The translations under genes and the position numbers were made by a program. Positions 1-10,874 of a stretch of 64,000 nt of DNA are shown piece by piece. The first letter of the stretch is position 1. The number at the start of each line of letters is the position of its first letter. This stretch comes from Massilia rhizosphaerae (GTDB lineage: Bacteria; Pseudomonadota; Gammaproteobacteria; Burkholderiales; Burkholderiaceae_D). The notes beneath the pieces are model-generated. The model was not told the origin of the DNA and made no database searches. It was given only the letters and a program-made list of their open reading frames with translations. Location: NCBI RefSeq assembly GCF_016093545.1, contig NZ_JADKYX010000001.1, positions 558,001 through 622,000 on the forward strand, written 5' to 3'.

Positions 1-1127
1 GCGTCCACAGCGGCCCGGCCCTCGTCGGCCAGCCGCGCTGCCACGGCCTGTACGTGCAGGACCAGAAGAGCGGCAAGGTGCTGACGGTCGAAGCGGAGCA
101 CACGGTGCTGGCCACCGGCGGCGCCGGCAAGGTCTATCTGTACACGACGAATCCGGACACGGCGACGGGCGACGGCATCGCCATGGCCTGGCGCGCCGGC
201 TGCCGCGTGTCGAACATGGAATTCATCCAGTTCCACCCCACCTGCCTGTACCACCCGTTCGCGAAATCCTTCCTGATCACCGAGGCCGTGCGCGGCGAAG
301 GCGGCCTGCTGAAACTGCCGCCCGAAGCGGGCGCGGCGGCCGGCACCCGCTTCATGCCGGCGCACGACGAACGGGGCGAATTGGCGCCGCGCGACGTCGT
401 GGCCCGCGCGATCGACTTCGAAATGAAGAAGCGCGGCCTCGATTACGTCCACCTGGACATCACGCACCAGAGCCCGGAATTCATCAAGGAACACTTCCCG
501 ACCATCCATGCGCGCTGCCTCGAACTGGGCATCGACATCACGAAGGAACCGATTCCCGTCGTGCCGGCCGTGCACTTCACGTGCGGCGGCATCGTGACGG
601 ACATGGCGGGCCGCACCGACATCCCGGGCCTGTACGCCGTGGGCGAGACGGCCTATACGGGCCTGCACGGCGCCAACCGCCTGGCCAGCAATTCGCTGCT
701 GGAATGCCTCGTCGTCGGCCGCGCCTGTGCGCACCAGATCGCCGCCGCGCCGGCCGTCGACCTGCCGCCGCTGCCCGCGTGGGACGAGAGCCGCGTCACC
801 AACGCGGACGAAGAAGTCGTCATCGCCCACAACTGGGACGAGCTGCGCCGCTTCATGTGGAACTACGTCGGCATCGTGCGCACGACCAAGCGCCTGGAGC
901 GCGCGAAGCACCGCATCAAGCTGCTCAAGGAAGAGATCGACGAGTACTACCGCAACTTCCGCGTCACGAGCGACTTGCTGGAGTTGCGCAACCTCGTCGA
1001 GGTGGCGGAACTGATCGTGCGCAGCGCGCTGTCGCGCCGCGAGAGCCGGGGCCTGCATTATTCGCGCGATTATCCGGACACCCTGCCGAAGGCCCTGCCC
1101 AGCGTGCTGACGCCGCGCCGGCGCTGA
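1..1127 (+). CDS. nadB: L-aspartate oxidase, 3' part (5' end outside window)
   Basis: Flavoenzyme that oxidises L-aspartate to iminoaspartate, the first step of de novo NAD synthesis in the cytoplasm; NadA then uses the product. The reading frame is open from base 3, so the first GTG at 54 is internal and the FAD-binding N-terminus is cut off by the window edge. Visible family motifs are the ATGGAG loop, [12 protein letters not shown], the substrate-side segment [19 protein letters not shown] and the FAD-binding [14 protein letters not shown]. The C-terminal helical domain is complete and ends with TGA at 1125. nadC and nadA lie 3 kb downstream on the other strand. Succinate dehydrogenase flavoproteins are related, but the motifs and the nearby nad genes favour NadB. 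Confidence 0.93.
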   Translation, partial: VHSGPALVGQPRCHGLYVQDQKSGKVLTVEAEHTVLATGGAGKVYLYTTNPDTATGDGIAMAWRAGCRVSNMEFIQFHPTCLYHPFAKSFLITEAVRGEGGLLKLPPEAGAAAGTRFMPAHDERGELAPRDVVARAIDFEMKKRGLDYVHLDITHQSPEFIKEHFPTIHARCLELGIDITKEPIPVVPAVHFTCGGIVTDMAGRTDIPGLYAVGETAYTGLHGANRLASNSLLECLVVGRACAHQIAAAPAVDLPPLPAWDESRVTNADEEVVIAHNWDELRRFMWNYVGIVRTTKRLERAKHRIKLLKEEIDEYYRNFRVTSDLLELRNLVEVAELIVRSALSRRESRGLHYSRDYPDTLPKALPSVLTPRRR

Positions 1128-1135
1128 CCGGCCCG

Positions 1136-2044
1136 ATGAACCAGAAGCTGTCCCCGAAGACCGCCCTGCTGCTGACGGTCCCGCCCCTGCTGTGGGCGGG
1201 CAATGCCATCGTCGGGCGGCTGGTGCGTTCGGCCGTGCCGCCGATGACGTTGAACCTGCTCCGGTGGGCGATCGCCCTCGCCGTGCTGCTGCCGCTGGGC
1301 TGGACGACGTTGCGCCAGGCGGGCGTGCTGGCGGCGATCCGCCTGCGCTGGCGCCGTTACGCGCTGCTGGGCCTGCTGGGCATCGGCATGTACAACTCGC
1401 TGCAATACCTGGCCCTGCAAAGCTCGACGCCGATCAACGTCACGCTCGTCGCGTCCGGGATGCCCGTGTGGATGATGCTCGTCGGGCGCCTGTTCTACGG
1501 CGTGGCCGTACGCCGGCGCCAGGTCGTCGGGGCATTGCTATCCATTGCCGGGGTGCTCGTCGTGCTGTGCCGCGGCGACGTCGACCAATTGCTGGCGCTG
1601 CGCCTCGTCGCGGGCGACCTGTACATGATCCTGGCGACGATCGCCTGGTCGTTCTACAGCTGGATGCTGTTGCAACCGAGGGACGATCCCGCCTTGCGCG
1701 CCGACTGGGCCGCTTTCCTCGGCACGCAGGTGGCCTTCGGCGCGCTGTGGTCGGGCGCGTTTGCCGGCGTCGAGTGGGCGGCGGGTGGCGCGTCCATCGC
1801 GTGGAGCTGGCCCGTCGCGGCCGCGCTGCTGTTCGTCGCCGTCGGACCGGCCGTGCTGGCGTTCGCGCTGTGGGGCGCCGGCATCCGCCGTGCCGGTCCG
1901 GGCATCGGCGCCTTCTTCGTCAACCTGACGCCGCTGTTCACGGCACTGCTGTCGTCCGCCTTCCTGGGCGAGCTGCCGCATGGATATCACGCGCTGGCAT
2001 TCTGCATGATCGCCGGCGGCATCGTCGTGTCGGCCCGGCGCTGA
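1136..2044 (+). CDS. EamA/DMT-family transporter
   Basis: Inner-membrane protein of 302 residues with about ten hydrophobic segments arranged as two EamA repeats, typical of drug/metabolite exporters. The first segment contains PPLLWAGNAIVGRLV, which is characteristic of the family, and the second repeat ends near GELPHGYHALAF. The ATG at 1136 lies 8 bases after the nadB stop; it was chosen because upstream codons in this frame only overlap nadB in another frame. The substrate cannot be read from the sequence. Co-transcription with nadB is plausible from the spacing but there is no functional link I can name. Confidence 0.85.
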   Translation: MNQKLSPKTALLLTVPPLLWAGNAIVGRLVRSAVPPMTLNLLRWAIALAVLLPLGWTTLRQAGVLAAIRLRWRRYALLGLLGIGMYNSLQYLALQSSTPINVTLVASGMPVWMMLVGRLFYGVAVRRRQVVGALLSIAGVLVVLCRGDVDQLLALRLVAGDLYMILATIAWSFYSWMLLQPRDDPALRADWAAFLGTQVAFGALWSGAFAGVEWAAGGASIAWSWPVAAALLFVAVGPAVLAFALWGAGIRRAGPGIGAFFVNLTPLFTALLSSAFLGELPHGYHALAFCMIAGGIVVSARR

Positions 2045-2129
2045 CGCGGCGCCGCGGCGATGGCTGCGGGAATCGTGTTTTCGTGCGGGCATCGGGGATG
2101 TTACGATCCCAAGCGGAAGGAGCCCATCG

Positions 2130-3032
2130 ATGGCCGAAGCATTCACGATCCGCGACCATGCGGCCCGCATCGCCGCATTCCTCGACAGCTACCCGCGCGC
2201 CCTCGTGCTGACGGGCGCGGGGCTGTCGACCGCCTCCGGCATTCCCGACTATCGCGACCGCGACGGCGCCCGCCGCGGCAAACCGCCCATCCACGGCCCG
2301 GATTTCCGTAAATCCGAGGCCGTGCAGCGGCGCTATTGGGCACGCAGCATGATCGGCTGGCCCGTGCTCGCGCAGGCGCGGCCGAACCGCGGCCACGCGG
2401 CGATCGCCGGCCTGGAGCGGATCGGGCGGATCGGGTCCGTCCTGACCCAGAACGTGGACGGCCTGCACGGCCAGGCCGGCAGCCATGGCGTGCTGGAGTT
2501 GCACGGCAATATCCACACGGTCGTGTGCCTGGAATGCTCCGCGATGTTCCCGCGCGCTTTCGTGCAGGGGCAATTGGCAGAGTTTAATCCGCAGATGACG
2601 GGCGCGCACGCGACGCCGCTGCCGGACGGCGACGCATCCGTCGAGCCGACGGCGCTGGCGTCGTTCCGGCTGCCGTATTGCACCTGCTGCGGCGGCACGT
2701 TGATGCCGAATGTCGTGTTTTTCGGCGACAACGTGCCGCCTGCCCGCACGGCCATCGCGCTGGAACAGATGGAACGCGCGGACGCGTTGCTCGTCGTGGG
2801 ATCGTCGCTGATGGTCTACTCGGGCTTCCGCTTCTGCCGCATGGCGCGGGCGGCCGGCAAGCCGATCGCCGCCATCAACCTCGGCCGCACGCGCGCCGAC
2901 GACCTGCTCGACATCAAGATCGAGGAAACGGCCGAGCACGTGCTGCCGCTCGCGCTGGAATGGTTCACCAAGGGTTCGCACCACACTGGAACAGACATAC
3001 CATCCATACCACTCGACGGGGGAATACTGTGA
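2130..3032 (+). CDS. Sir2-family NAD-dependent protein deacylase (sirtuin)
   Basis: Cytoplasmic sirtuin of 300 residues that removes acyl groups from lysines using NAD. It shows the NAD-binding signature TGAGLSTASGIPDYRD near residue 30, TQNVDGLHGQAG, the catalytic histidine in LELHGNIHTVVC, and four zinc-type cysteines in CLEC and CTCC. NVVFFGDNVP and VVGSSLMVYS complete the Rossmann fold. The start at 2130 is preceded by AAGGAG at 2117-2122. Its stop overlaps the GTG of the next gene (GTGA), so the two are probably translationally coupled. It sits beside NAD biosynthesis genes, which fits an NAD-consuming enzyme but does not prove co-regulation. Confidence 0.92.
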   Translation: MAEAFTIRDHAARIAAFLDSYPRALVLTGAGLSTASGIPDYRDRDGARRGKPPIHGPDFRKSEAVQRRYWARSMIGWPVLAQARPNRGHAAIAGLERIGRIGSVLTQNVDGLHGQAGSHGVLELHGNIHTVVCLECSAMFPRAFVQGQLAEFNPQMTGAHATPLPDGDASVEPTALASFRLPYCTCCGGTLMPNVVFFGDNVPPARTAIALEQMERADALLVVGSSLMVYSGFRFCRMARAAGKPIAAINLGRTRADDLLDIKIEETAEHVLPLALEWFTKGSHHTGTDIPSIPLDGGIL

Positions 3033-4063
3033 CGACAACCTTGCGCAGCACAGCCGGCATCAAGCCGTGGCAGGCCGGCGCGTTGCTGACGGGCCTTGGC
3101 CTGGCGGCATCCTTTTTTTACGTGCGTTCCAAGACGAAGCAGGCGGAGGCGGCAAACCCGCCCCAGGGCCGCTTCATCAAGGTCGACGGCGTGCGCCTGC
3201 ATTATATCGAGCGCGGCAGCGGCCCCGCCCTCGTGCTGCTGCACGGCAATGGCGTGCTGGCCAGCGATTTCCAGACCAGCGGCCTGATGGACCAGGCGGC
3301 CGAACACTACCGCGTGATCGCCTTCGACCGCCCGGGTTTCGGCTACAGCGAGCGGCCGCGCAGCAAGGTCTGGACGCCGCAGGCCCAGGCGCGCCTGCTG
3401 CATCACGCGCTGCAGGAGATCGGCGTCGATTCGGCCATCGTGCTGGGGCATTCGTGGGGCACGCTCGTCGCGCTCGCGATGGCGCTGGAGGTGCCGGACT
3501 TCGTGCGCGGGCTCGTGCTGCTGTCCGGATATTACTACCCGAGTTTGCGGGCGGACGTGCCGTTGCTGTCCGGTCCCGCGATTCCGCTCGTGGGCGACTT
3601 GATGCGCTACACCGTGTCGCCTCTCGTCACGCGCATGCTGTGGCGGCCGCTGACGAAGCGGGTGTTCGCGCCGCTGCCGGTCGACGCCCGTTTCCGTGAC
3701 TTGTCCGCGTGGATGTTGCTCCGCCCAAGCCAGTTGCGCGCCAGCGCGGCCGAGTCGGCGATGATGGTCCCGGCCGCGCTGGCCCTGGCCAAGCGCTATC
3801 CGGAATTGAAGGTGCCCGCCGTGATCATCGCGGGAACGCAGGACAGGATCGTCGACTTCGGCCACAACTCCGAACGCCTGGACGAACGCCTGCCGGACAG
3901 CGAGCTGCAGCTGCAGCCCGGCGTCGGGCACATGACGCATTACGCGCACCCGGACAAGCTGCTGGCCGCGATCGACGGCATCGCGGCGCGGGTCGGGGAA
4001 TCCGTGTACCGGAGGAATCCGCAGGCGGAGGCGCTGGCTAGGGCCAGCGAAAGCGGGACATAA
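3029..4063 (+). CDS. alpha/beta-fold hydrolase, membrane-anchored
   Basis: Protein of 344 residues with an N-terminal hydrophobic stretch (residues about 12-28, LLTGLGLAASFFYV) that may be an uncleaved anchor or signal. The hydrolase core shows the oxyanion segment VLLHGNGVLAS, nucleophile elbow GHSWG, acid residue in AGTQDRI and histidine in GVGHMTHY. The proposed start is GTG 3029, which overlaps the sirtuin stop by four bases; no ATG in frame fits better. The substrate is unknown. It converges with nadC, leaving only three bases between the two stops. Confidence 0.82.
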   Translation: MTTTLRSTAGIKPWQAGALLTGLGLAASFFYVRSKTKQAEAANPPQGRFIKVDGVRLHYIERGSGPALVLLHGNGVLASDFQTSGLMDQAAEHYRVIAFDRPGFGYSERPRSKVWTPQAQARLLHHALQEIGVDSAIVLGHSWGTLVALAMALEVPDFVRGLVLLSGYYYPSLRADVPLLSGPAIPLVGDLMRYTVSPLVTRMLWRPLTKRVFAPLPVDARFRDLSAWMLLRPSQLRASAAESAMMVPAALALAKRYPELKVPAVIIAGTQDRIVDFGHNSERLDERLPDSELQLQPGVGHMTHYAHPDKLLAAIDGIAARVGESVYRRNPQAEALARASESGT

Positions 4064-4066
4064 TCC

Positions 4067-4942
4067 TCAGCCGACGATACGCAGCGAGTAGTCGGTGGCC
4101 TTCAGGTCCTTCGTGAGGCTGCCGATCGAAATGCGGTCGACACCCGTCTCCGCGATCGCCCGCACGGTCTGCAGATTGACGCCGCCCGACCCTTCCAGCA
4201 ACGCGCGGCCTTCGTTGATGCGGACGGCCGTGCGCATCATGTCCAGGTCGAAATTGTCGAGCAGGATAGACGCCGCACCGGCGGCGAGCGCCTCTTCCAG
4301 CTCGGGGATCGACTCCACCTCGATCTGGATCGACACGCCCGCGTTCAGCGCGGCCGCGGCTCGCAGCGCGGGCGTGATGCCGCCCGCGGCCGCGATATGG
4401 TTTTCCTTGATCAGGATGCCGTCGTACAAGGCCATGCGCTGGTTGGCCCCGCCGCCCACGCGCACGGCGTATTTCTGCGCCAGGCGCAGGCCCGGCAGCG
4501 TCTTGCGCGTGTCGAGGATCTTCGCTTTCGTGCCGGCGATGACGTCCACATAGGTGCGGGTGGCCGTCGCGACGCCGGACAGCAGTTGCAGGAAGTTCAG
4601 CGCCGCGCGCTCCGCCGTCAGCAGCGAACGGGGCGATCCCGTGAGGTGGCAGACGACGCTGTCGGCCGCCATCACGTCGCCTTCGGCATATTGCCAGTCG
4701 ATGTCGATGTCCTGGTCCACGGCGAGCATGATGCCTTCGAACCATGGCGCGCCGCAGAGGACGGCCTGCTCGCGCACGATCACGCGCGCCTGCGCGCGGG
4801 GTTCTTCCGGCACGAGCTTGCCCGTGAGGTCGCCGCTGCCGACGTCTTCCAGCAGCGCGGCCAGCAGGTTCTGTTCGAAAGCGGCCTGCAGTTTCTCGTC
4901 GAACTGGCCCGCTTCGGCGTAGGGATTGCGCAGGTTGCTCAT
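4067..4942 (-). CDS. nadC: nicotinate-nucleotide pyrophosphorylase (quinolinate phosphoribosyltransferase)
   Basis: Converts quinolinate and PRPP to nicotinate mononucleotide, CO2 and pyrophosphate, the third step of de novo NAD synthesis. The 291-residue length is normal for the family. Recognisable segments include [11 protein letters not shown] at the start, [19 protein letters not shown], the substrate-binding [21 protein letters not shown] (quoted in part), [20 protein letters not shown] (in part), IQIEVES and ISIGSLTK. The ATG at 4942 overlaps the nadA stop (ATGA), so nadA and nadC form a coupled pair on the minus strand. Confidence 0.95.
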   Translation of the reverse strand: MSNLRNPYAEAGQFDEKLQAAFEQNLLAALLEDVGSGDLTGKLVPEEPRAQARVIVREQAVLCGAPWFEGIMLAVDQDIDIDWQYAEGDVMAADSVVCHLTGSPRSLLTAERAALNFLQLLSGVATATRTYVDVIAGTKAKILDTRKTLPGLRLAQKYAVRVGGGANQRMALYDGILIKENHIAAAGGITPALRAAAALNAGVSIQIEVESIPELEEALAAGAASILLDNFDLDMMRTAVRINEGRALLEGSGGVNLQTVRAIAETGVDRISIGSLTKDLKATDYSLRIVG

Positions 4943-6075
4943 GCGGGTCCGATTCCTTTGAAAAGTTTGGCTTCCTGTTCCAGCGAGCCGGTCGGCAACG
5001 CGTTCGCCTTCTTCGCCGCGGCGAAGTCCAGCATGCGGTCGATCGCGCGCTTGGCCTGCCGGCCGGTTTCCGGATCGACGAAGATTTCGTTCTTGCCCGA
5101 TTCGAGCACGTCCGCCAGGTTCTGCAGGCCGTTCATCGCCATCCACGGGCAGTGCGCGCAGCTCTTGCACGTGGCGCTGTTGCCGGCCGTCGGGGCTTCG
5201 ATCAGGGTCTTGCCGGGCGCGGCCATGCGCATCTTGTGCAGGATGCCGTTGTCGGTGGCGACGATGAAGTGCGTCGCGTCCATTGTCTGCGCCGCGTTGA
5301 TCAGCTGGGTGGTCGAGCCCACGACGTCCGCCTGGGCGACGACGTTGGCCGGCGATTCCGGGTGCACGAGGACTTTTGCGTGCGGATACTCGGCGCGCAG
5401 CAGGTCCAGCTCGATGCCCTTGAATTCGTCGTGGACGAGGCAGGAACCTTGCCACAGCAGCATGTCGGCGCCCGTCTGCTTCTGGATGTACGAACCGAGG
5501 TGGCGGTCCGGCGCCCACAGGATCTTCTTGCCCTGGTCGTGCAGGTACTTGACGATGTCCAGGCCGATCGACGACGTCACCATCCAGTCGGCGCGCGCCT
5601 TGACGGCGGCGGACGTGTTGGCGTAGACGACGACCGTGCGGTCCGGATGCTGGTCGCAGAACGCGGCGAATTCGTCGGCCGGGCAGCCGAGGTCCAGCGA
5701 GCAGGTCGCGTCGAGGTCCGGCATCAGGATCGTCTTGTCCGGGCTCAGGATCTTCGCCGTCTCGCCCATGAAGCGCACGCCGGCCACGACGAGCGTCCTG
5801 GCTGGATGATCGCGGCCGAAGCGCGCCATTTCCAGCGAGTCGGACACGCAGCCGCCCGTTTCCTCGGCGAGGTCTTGCAGGTCGGCGTCGACGTAGTAGT
5901 GGGCGACGAGGACGGCTTCGCGCTCCTTCAGCAGGCGCCGGATGCGGTCCTTCAGCGCGGTCTTCTCCGCGATTTCCAGCGGCGACGGGGTCCGGGCCCA
6001 GGCCTCGGCGGTGGAGCAGACGCCGCCGACCGGGCGGTCGTATTCAAAGATCTTGACGGGGGCAATGGTATTCAT
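4939..6075 (-). CDS. nadA: quinolinate synthase
   Basis: Iron-sulfur enzyme that condenses iminoaspartate (from NadB) with dihydroxyacetone phosphate to give quinolinate. The 378-residue form is the longer NadA found in many beta- and gammaproteobacteria. Cluster-type cysteines appear in [14 protein letters not shown], in [13 protein letters not shown] and in [18 protein letters not shown]. The frame is open upstream to 6159, but the ATG at 6075 ([10 protein letters not shown]) matches the expected N-terminus. There is no clear Shine-Dalgarno in front of it. The gene is coupled to nadC by a four-base overlap. Confidence 0.95.
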   Translation of the reverse strand: MNTIAPVKIFEYDRPVGGVCSTAEAWARTPSPLEIAEKTALKDRIRRLLKEREAVLVAHYYVDADLQDLAEETGGCVSDSLEMARFGRDHPARTLVVAGVRFMGETAKILSPDKTILMPDLDATCSLDLGCPADEFAAFCDQHPDRTVVVYANTSAAVKARADWMVTSSIGLDIVKYLHDQGKKILWAPDRHLGSYIQKQTGADMLLWQGSCLVHDEFKGIELDLLRAEYPHAKVLVHPESPANVVAQADVVGSTTQLINAAQTMDATHFIVATDNGILHKMRMAAPGKTLIEAPTAGNSATCKSCAHCPWMAMNGLQNLADVLESGKNEIFVDPETGRQAKRAIDRMLDFAAAKKANALPTGSLEQEAKLFKGIGPA

Positions 6076-6150
6076 AAGCAATATGATCGCATAAGACGGA
6101 TGGCCCTGCCGGAGCGGGCCGATCTCGCCGATTGTACTCTCCGATACGAA

Positions 6151-6211
6151 GGTGGGCACGGGGTGCCCACCCTACGGCAACCTCTCGTAGGGTGGGCACC
6201 CAGTGCCCACC
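6151..6211. repeat. paired palindromic element (REP-like) between nadA and ybiT
   Basis: Two near-identical hairpins lie in a 170-bp spacer. The first is at 6151-6171 (GGTGGGCAC/GTGCCCACC arms) and the second at 6191-6211 (same arms). A further short arm pair, CCTACG 6171-6176 and CGTAGG 6186-6191, lets the whole block fold into one larger structure. This looks like a dispersed intergenic palindromic repeat. It lies at the 3' side of ybiT and upstream of nadA; there is no run of T, so it is not a standard terminator. Confidence 0.75.
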
Positions 6212-6245
6212 AATCATCCGCGATATATGGGTCGCGTCACGAAAA

Positions 6246-7847
6246 TCAATCGAGACCCTGGCTCTTCAGGTAATCCTCGTAATTGCCCTGGAAGTCGATG
6301 ATGCGGTCTTCCTTGATTTCGAGGATGCGGGTCGCCAGCGACGACACGAACTCGCGGTCGTGCGACACGAAGATCAGCGTGCCGGCGTATTTGTCCAGCG
6401 CGATGTTCAGCGACTCGATCGATTCCATGTCCATGTGGTTCGTCGGTTCGTCGAGCAGCAGGACGTTGTGACGGCCCAGCATCAGCTTGCCGTACATCAT
6501 GCGGCCCTTCTCGCCGCCGGACAGCACGCGCACGGATTTCTTGACCTCGTCGCCGCCGAACAGCAGGCGGCCCAGGATCGAGCGCACGGCCTGGTCGTCG
6601 TCGCCCTCCTTTGTCCATTGGCCCATCCAGTCCGTCAGGTTCAGGTCGGTCGCGAACTCTTCCGTCGGGTCCTGCGGCATATAGCCCGGGTTGGCGTTCT
6701 CGGCCCATTTCACGCGGCCCGTGTCGGCGTCGAGGCCCGTGATGGGCGCGCTGCCGATGCAGCGCAGCAAGGTCGTCTTGCCGGCACCGTTGGCGCCGAT
6801 GATGGCGATGCGCTCGCCGGCTTCGACCATGATCGAGAAATTCTTGAACAGCTGGCGGTCGTAGGATTTCGACAGGCCTTCCGTCTCGACGGCCAGGCGG
6901 TGCAGTTTCTTTTCGCCTTCGAAGCGGACGAACGGATAGGCGCGCGAAGACGGCTTGAATTCCTCGATCTTGATCTTCTCGATCTGCTTGGCGCGCGACG
7001 TCGCCTGGCGGGCCTTCGACTTGTTCGCGGAGAAGCGGCGCACGAAGTCCTGCAACTCGGCCACCTTCTCCTTGGCCTTCGCATTGTTGGCCAGCTGCTG
7101 GTTGCGGGCTTGCGTCGACGCTTCCATGTAGTCGTCGTAATTGCCCGGATAAACCTTCAACGTGCCGTAGTCCATGTCGGCGACGTGCGTGCAGACCGAA
7201 TTCAGGAAGTGGCGGTCGTGCGAGATGATGATCATCGTCGAGTTGCGCTGGTTCAGCATGTCGCCCAGCCAGCTGATCGTGTGGATGTCCAGGTTGTTGG
7301 TCGGTTCGTCCAGCAGCAGGATGTCCGGATCGGAGAACAGGGCCTGCGCCAGCAGCACGCGCAGCTTCCAGCCCGGCGCCACGGCGCTCATCGGGCCCTG
7401 GTGCAGGTCGGTGCCGATGCCCAGGCCCAGCAGCAGTTCGCCGGCGCGCGCCTCGGCCGAGTAGCCGTCGTATTCCGCGACCTTGCCTTCGAGCTCGGCC
7501 GCTTTCATGTAATCCTCGTCCGTCGCTTCCGGATTGGCGTAGATGGCGTCGCGTTCCTGGATGGCGTTCCACAGCTCCGTGTGGCCCATCATGACGACGT
7601 CGAGCACGCGCTGGTCTTCGTAGGCGAACTGGTCCTGGCGGAGCTTGCCGAGGCGCTCGTTCGGATCGAGGCTGACGTTGCCGGCGGACGGCTCGAGGTC
7701 GCCGCCGAGGATCTTCATGAAGGTCGACTTGCCGCAGCCGTTCGCGCCGATCAGGCCGTAACGGTTGCCATCGCCGAACTTGACGGAAATATTTTCGAAC
7801 AGCGGCTTGGCGCCGAACTGCATCGTGATGTTTGCTGTAGAGAGCAC
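6246..7847 (-). CDS. ybiT: ABC-F family ATPase, YbiT type
   Basis: Soluble protein of 533 residues with two ABC ATPase domains and no membrane part, so a ribosome-associated ABC-F factor. The first domain has Walker [10 protein letters not shown] and Walker B with DEPTNNLD; its signature region reads [14 protein letters not shown]. The second has GANGAGKTT, signature LSGGEKGRM and DEPTNHMD. The inter-domain linker contains [18 protein letters not shown]. From memory the N-terminus ([18 protein letters not shown]) is very close to E. coli YbiT, and the length matches. Members of this group modulate translation at the ribosomal E site; the exact role of YbiT is poorly defined. Confidence 0.9.
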   Translation of the reverse strand: MLSTANITMQFGAKPLFENISVKFGDGNRYGLIGANGCGKSTFMKILGGDLEPSAGNVSLDPNERLGKLRQDQFAYEDQRVLDVVMMGHTELWNAIQERDAIYANPEATDEDYMKAAELEGKVAEYDGYSAEARAGELLLGLGIGTDLHQGPMSAVAPGWKLRVLLAQALFSDPDILLLDEPTNNLDIHTISWLGDMLNQRNSTMIIISHDRHFLNSVCTHVADMDYGTLKVYPGNYDDYMEASTQARNQQLANNAKAKEKVAELQDFVRRFSANKSKARQATSRAKQIEKIKIEEFKPSSRAYPFVRFEGEKKLHRLAVETEGLSKSYDRQLFKNFSIMVEAGERIAIIGANGAGKTTLLRCIGSAPITGLDADTGRVKWAENANPGYMPQDPTEEFATDLNLTDWMGQWTKEGDDDQAVRSILGRLLFGGDEVKKSVRVLSGGEKGRMMYGKLMLGRHNVLLLDEPTNHMDMESIESLNIALDKYAGTLIFVSHDREFVSSLATRILEIKEDRIIDFQGNYEDYLKSQGLD

Positions 7848-7912
7848 TGGGAAACCCTATTGCGTTTGTATTCGATCAACCTGACATTTTACCACCGCGG
7901 GGGTGGCCTGCG

Positions 7913-8830
7913 TCAGCCGCGCTGGAGCGTCGGGTAATCGGACAGGGTCAATGTCCAATGCTCGCCGTCGCACGCCAGACGCCCCTGCGCGCCGAACGGA
8001 ATCGTCGCGCGGCGCGGGATGTGGCCGAATTCCAGTCCCGTCAGCACCGGCACGGGCAAGGTGGCGCGCAGGTACGTCAACATCTCGTCGAAGTTGTAGC
8101 CATTGTCCGCCGGCGACAGGCGGTAGGCGGAGAAATCGCCCAGCACGACGGCCCGCTGGCGCGCGAGCACGCCCGTGTGCATCAGTTGCAGCAGCATGCG
8201 TTCCACGCGGTACGGGTGCTCGGCGATGTCTTCCAGGAACAGGATGCCGCCGTCGATGTGCGGAAAGTATGGCGTGCCGACCACCGACATGGTCATCGCG
8301 AGATTGCCGCCCCACACCGTGCCCGTCACGTCAAGGCGCGGATTCAGGGCGCCATGGCCGGATACCGTGTGCGTGGGGCCGGCCAGGCAGCGCCAGAAGT
8401 CGTCCAGCGTGAAGTCGACGGGCTCGACGGCGCCGAAGTCGCCCGCGAACATGGGCCCAGCGTAGCTGAGCGCGCCGGTCTGCGCGTACAGCCCCATGTG
8501 GAAGGCAGTCATGTCGGAATACCCCACGAAGATCTTGCCGCTGGCCGCCATGCGCGCGAAGTCGATGTCCGGCAGCAGGCGGCTCATGCCGTACTGGCCG
8601 CGGATGGCCATGACGATATGCACGTCCGGGTCGGCGGCGGCCGCCTCCAGCTGGGCGAGGCGCTCGGCGTCCGTCGCGCCGAAGCGCTGGTGGCGTTCTT
8701 CGTGCCGGTAGTAGTTGTGGACCAGGATGCCCTGGGCTTCGAGGCGCGCGATGCCGCGCGGGATGGCCTCGGGTTCGGGCGCGTAGCCGCCCGGCGCGAC
8801 GAGGGCGATGCCGAGTTTTTGCGTGATCAC
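7913..8830 (-). CDS. ldcA: murein LD-carboxypeptidase (peptidase S66)
   Basis: Protein of 305 residues related to cytoplasmic LD-carboxypeptidase A, which trims the terminal D-alanine from tetrapeptides during peptidoglycan recycling. It begins with the family start IALVAPGGYA and carries RGQYGMSRLLPDIDF, the nucleophile serine in VGYSDMTAFH, the glutamate region ILFLEDIAEHPYRVERML, and a histidine in GLEFGHIPRRATIPFG. These fit the S66 Ser-Glu-His triad. It overlaps the preceding hydrolase gene by four bases, so the two are translated together. Confidence 0.9.
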   Translation of the reverse strand: MITQKLGIALVAPGGYAPEPEAIPRGIARLEAQGILVHNYYRHEERHQRFGATDAERLAQLEAAAADPDVHIVMAIRGQYGMSRLLPDIDFARMAASGKIFVGYSDMTAFHMGLYAQTGALSYAGPMFAGDFGAVEPVDFTLDDFWRCLAGPTHTVSGHGALNPRLDVTGTVWGGNLAMTMSVVGTPYFPHIDGGILFLEDIAEHPYRVERMLLQLMHTGVLARQRAVVLGDFSAYRLSPADNGYNFDEMLTYLRATLPVPVLTGLEFGHIPRRATIPFGAQGRLACDGEHWTLTLSDYPTLQRG

Positions 8831-9762
8831 TGTTTGACGAAGAGCCTTGGTGTCGAGTCGGGCGCCATCTTACCGTGGGCATGGGCGTCGATCAAGGCGA
8901 GGAGCCGTTCCAGCAGCTGGGCCGGCAGGTCGTGGCCCATGCCCTCGATGACTTCGAGGCGGGCGCCGGGGATCGCCTGCGCGGTGTCGATGCCGCACGC
9001 CAGCGGGACGAGCGGATCGGCCGCGCCGTGGATCACGAGCGTGGGCGCGGCGATCGCCTGCAGCTGCGGGGTGCGGTCGCCGCACGCCGTCACGGCCAGC
9101 ATCTGGCGCACCACCCCGCCGGGACAGCAGTTGCGGCGCAGCGCGCGCGACACGCGGCGGCGCAGGTGCTTTTCCGGCGTCGGATATGCGGGGCTGCCGA
9201 TGGCTTGCAGCAGCTGGACGTTGTAGTCGACGGCGGCGTCGATGTCGGCCGTGCTGTTCCAGCCGCGCGGGCGGCGCAGCAGCGCGCGCCGCACGGCCGG
9301 CGCCGGCCCCGGCAGGCCGCGGCGGCCGCTGCTGGACATGATCGACGTCAGGCTGAGCACGCGCGACGGGAATTTGGAGGCCATTAATTGCCCGACCATG
9401 GCCCCCAGCGACAACCCCACCACGTGCGCGCGCGCGACGCCCAGCGCCGACAGCACGCCGATCGCGTCGTCGGCCATGTCTTCCAGGCTGTACGGCGGTT
9501 TGAGCGGGATGCGCAGCAGCGACTTCAACCAGGCCAGCGTGAGGCTGGGCGTGCCCGCGTGCTCGAACTTGGTGGACAGGCCGCTGTCGCGATTATCGAA
9601 ACGGATCACGTAAAAGCCAAGGTCGACGAGGCCTTCGACGAATTCGTCCGGCCACGCCGTCAGTTGCAGGCCGAGGCCGGCAATCAGCAGGAGGGGTACG
9701 GATTTCGGATCGCCCGCCGTGTCGAAGGCGATGCGGATCCCGTTGGCGTTCAGGCTAGGCAT
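8827..9762 (-). CDS. alpha/beta-fold hydrolase
   Basis: A 311-residue hydrolase without signal peptide. Motifs: LLIAGLGLQLTAWPDEF (oxyanion side), VVGLSLGAMVGQL (nucleophile elbow with serine), IHGAADPLVPL (acid) and EGMGHDLPAQL (histidine). The segment FDNRDSGLSTKF is typical of esterases annotated as carboxylesterase or haloalkane-dehalogenase-like. It is upstream of and overlaps ldcA by four bases. A role in cell-wall recycling is only a guess from position. Confidence 0.83.
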   Translation of the reverse strand: MPSLNANGIRIAFDTAGDPKSVPLLLIAGLGLQLTAWPDEFVEGLVDLGFYVIRFDNRDSGLSTKFEHAGTPSLTLAWLKSLLRIPLKPPYSLEDMADDAIGVLSALGVARAHVVGLSLGAMVGQLMASKFPSRVLSLTSIMSSSGRRGLPGPAPAVRRALLRRPRGWNSTADIDAAVDYNVQLLQAIGSPAYPTPEKHLRRRVSRALRRNCCPGGVVRQMLAVTACGDRTPQLQAIAAPTLVIHGAADPLVPLACGIDTAQAIPGARLEVIEGMGHDLPAQLLERLLALIDAHAHGKMAPDSTPRLFVKQ

Positions 9763-9917
9763 GGCGGCGTCGCCGGCACCGGGTCGACCGGATCAGGTAG
9801 GGGTGCCGAAATGTGATCGTATGCTCCAAGGATACTCCCCTGCGGTGCAGCAGAAGCGGCGTGGAACCAGCATACCATTTTCGGCAAAGGGGTGGCGTCG
9901 GCGAGACGCGCGCGGGG

Positions 9918-10869
<952 letters not shown>

Positions 10870-10874
10870 GTGCT

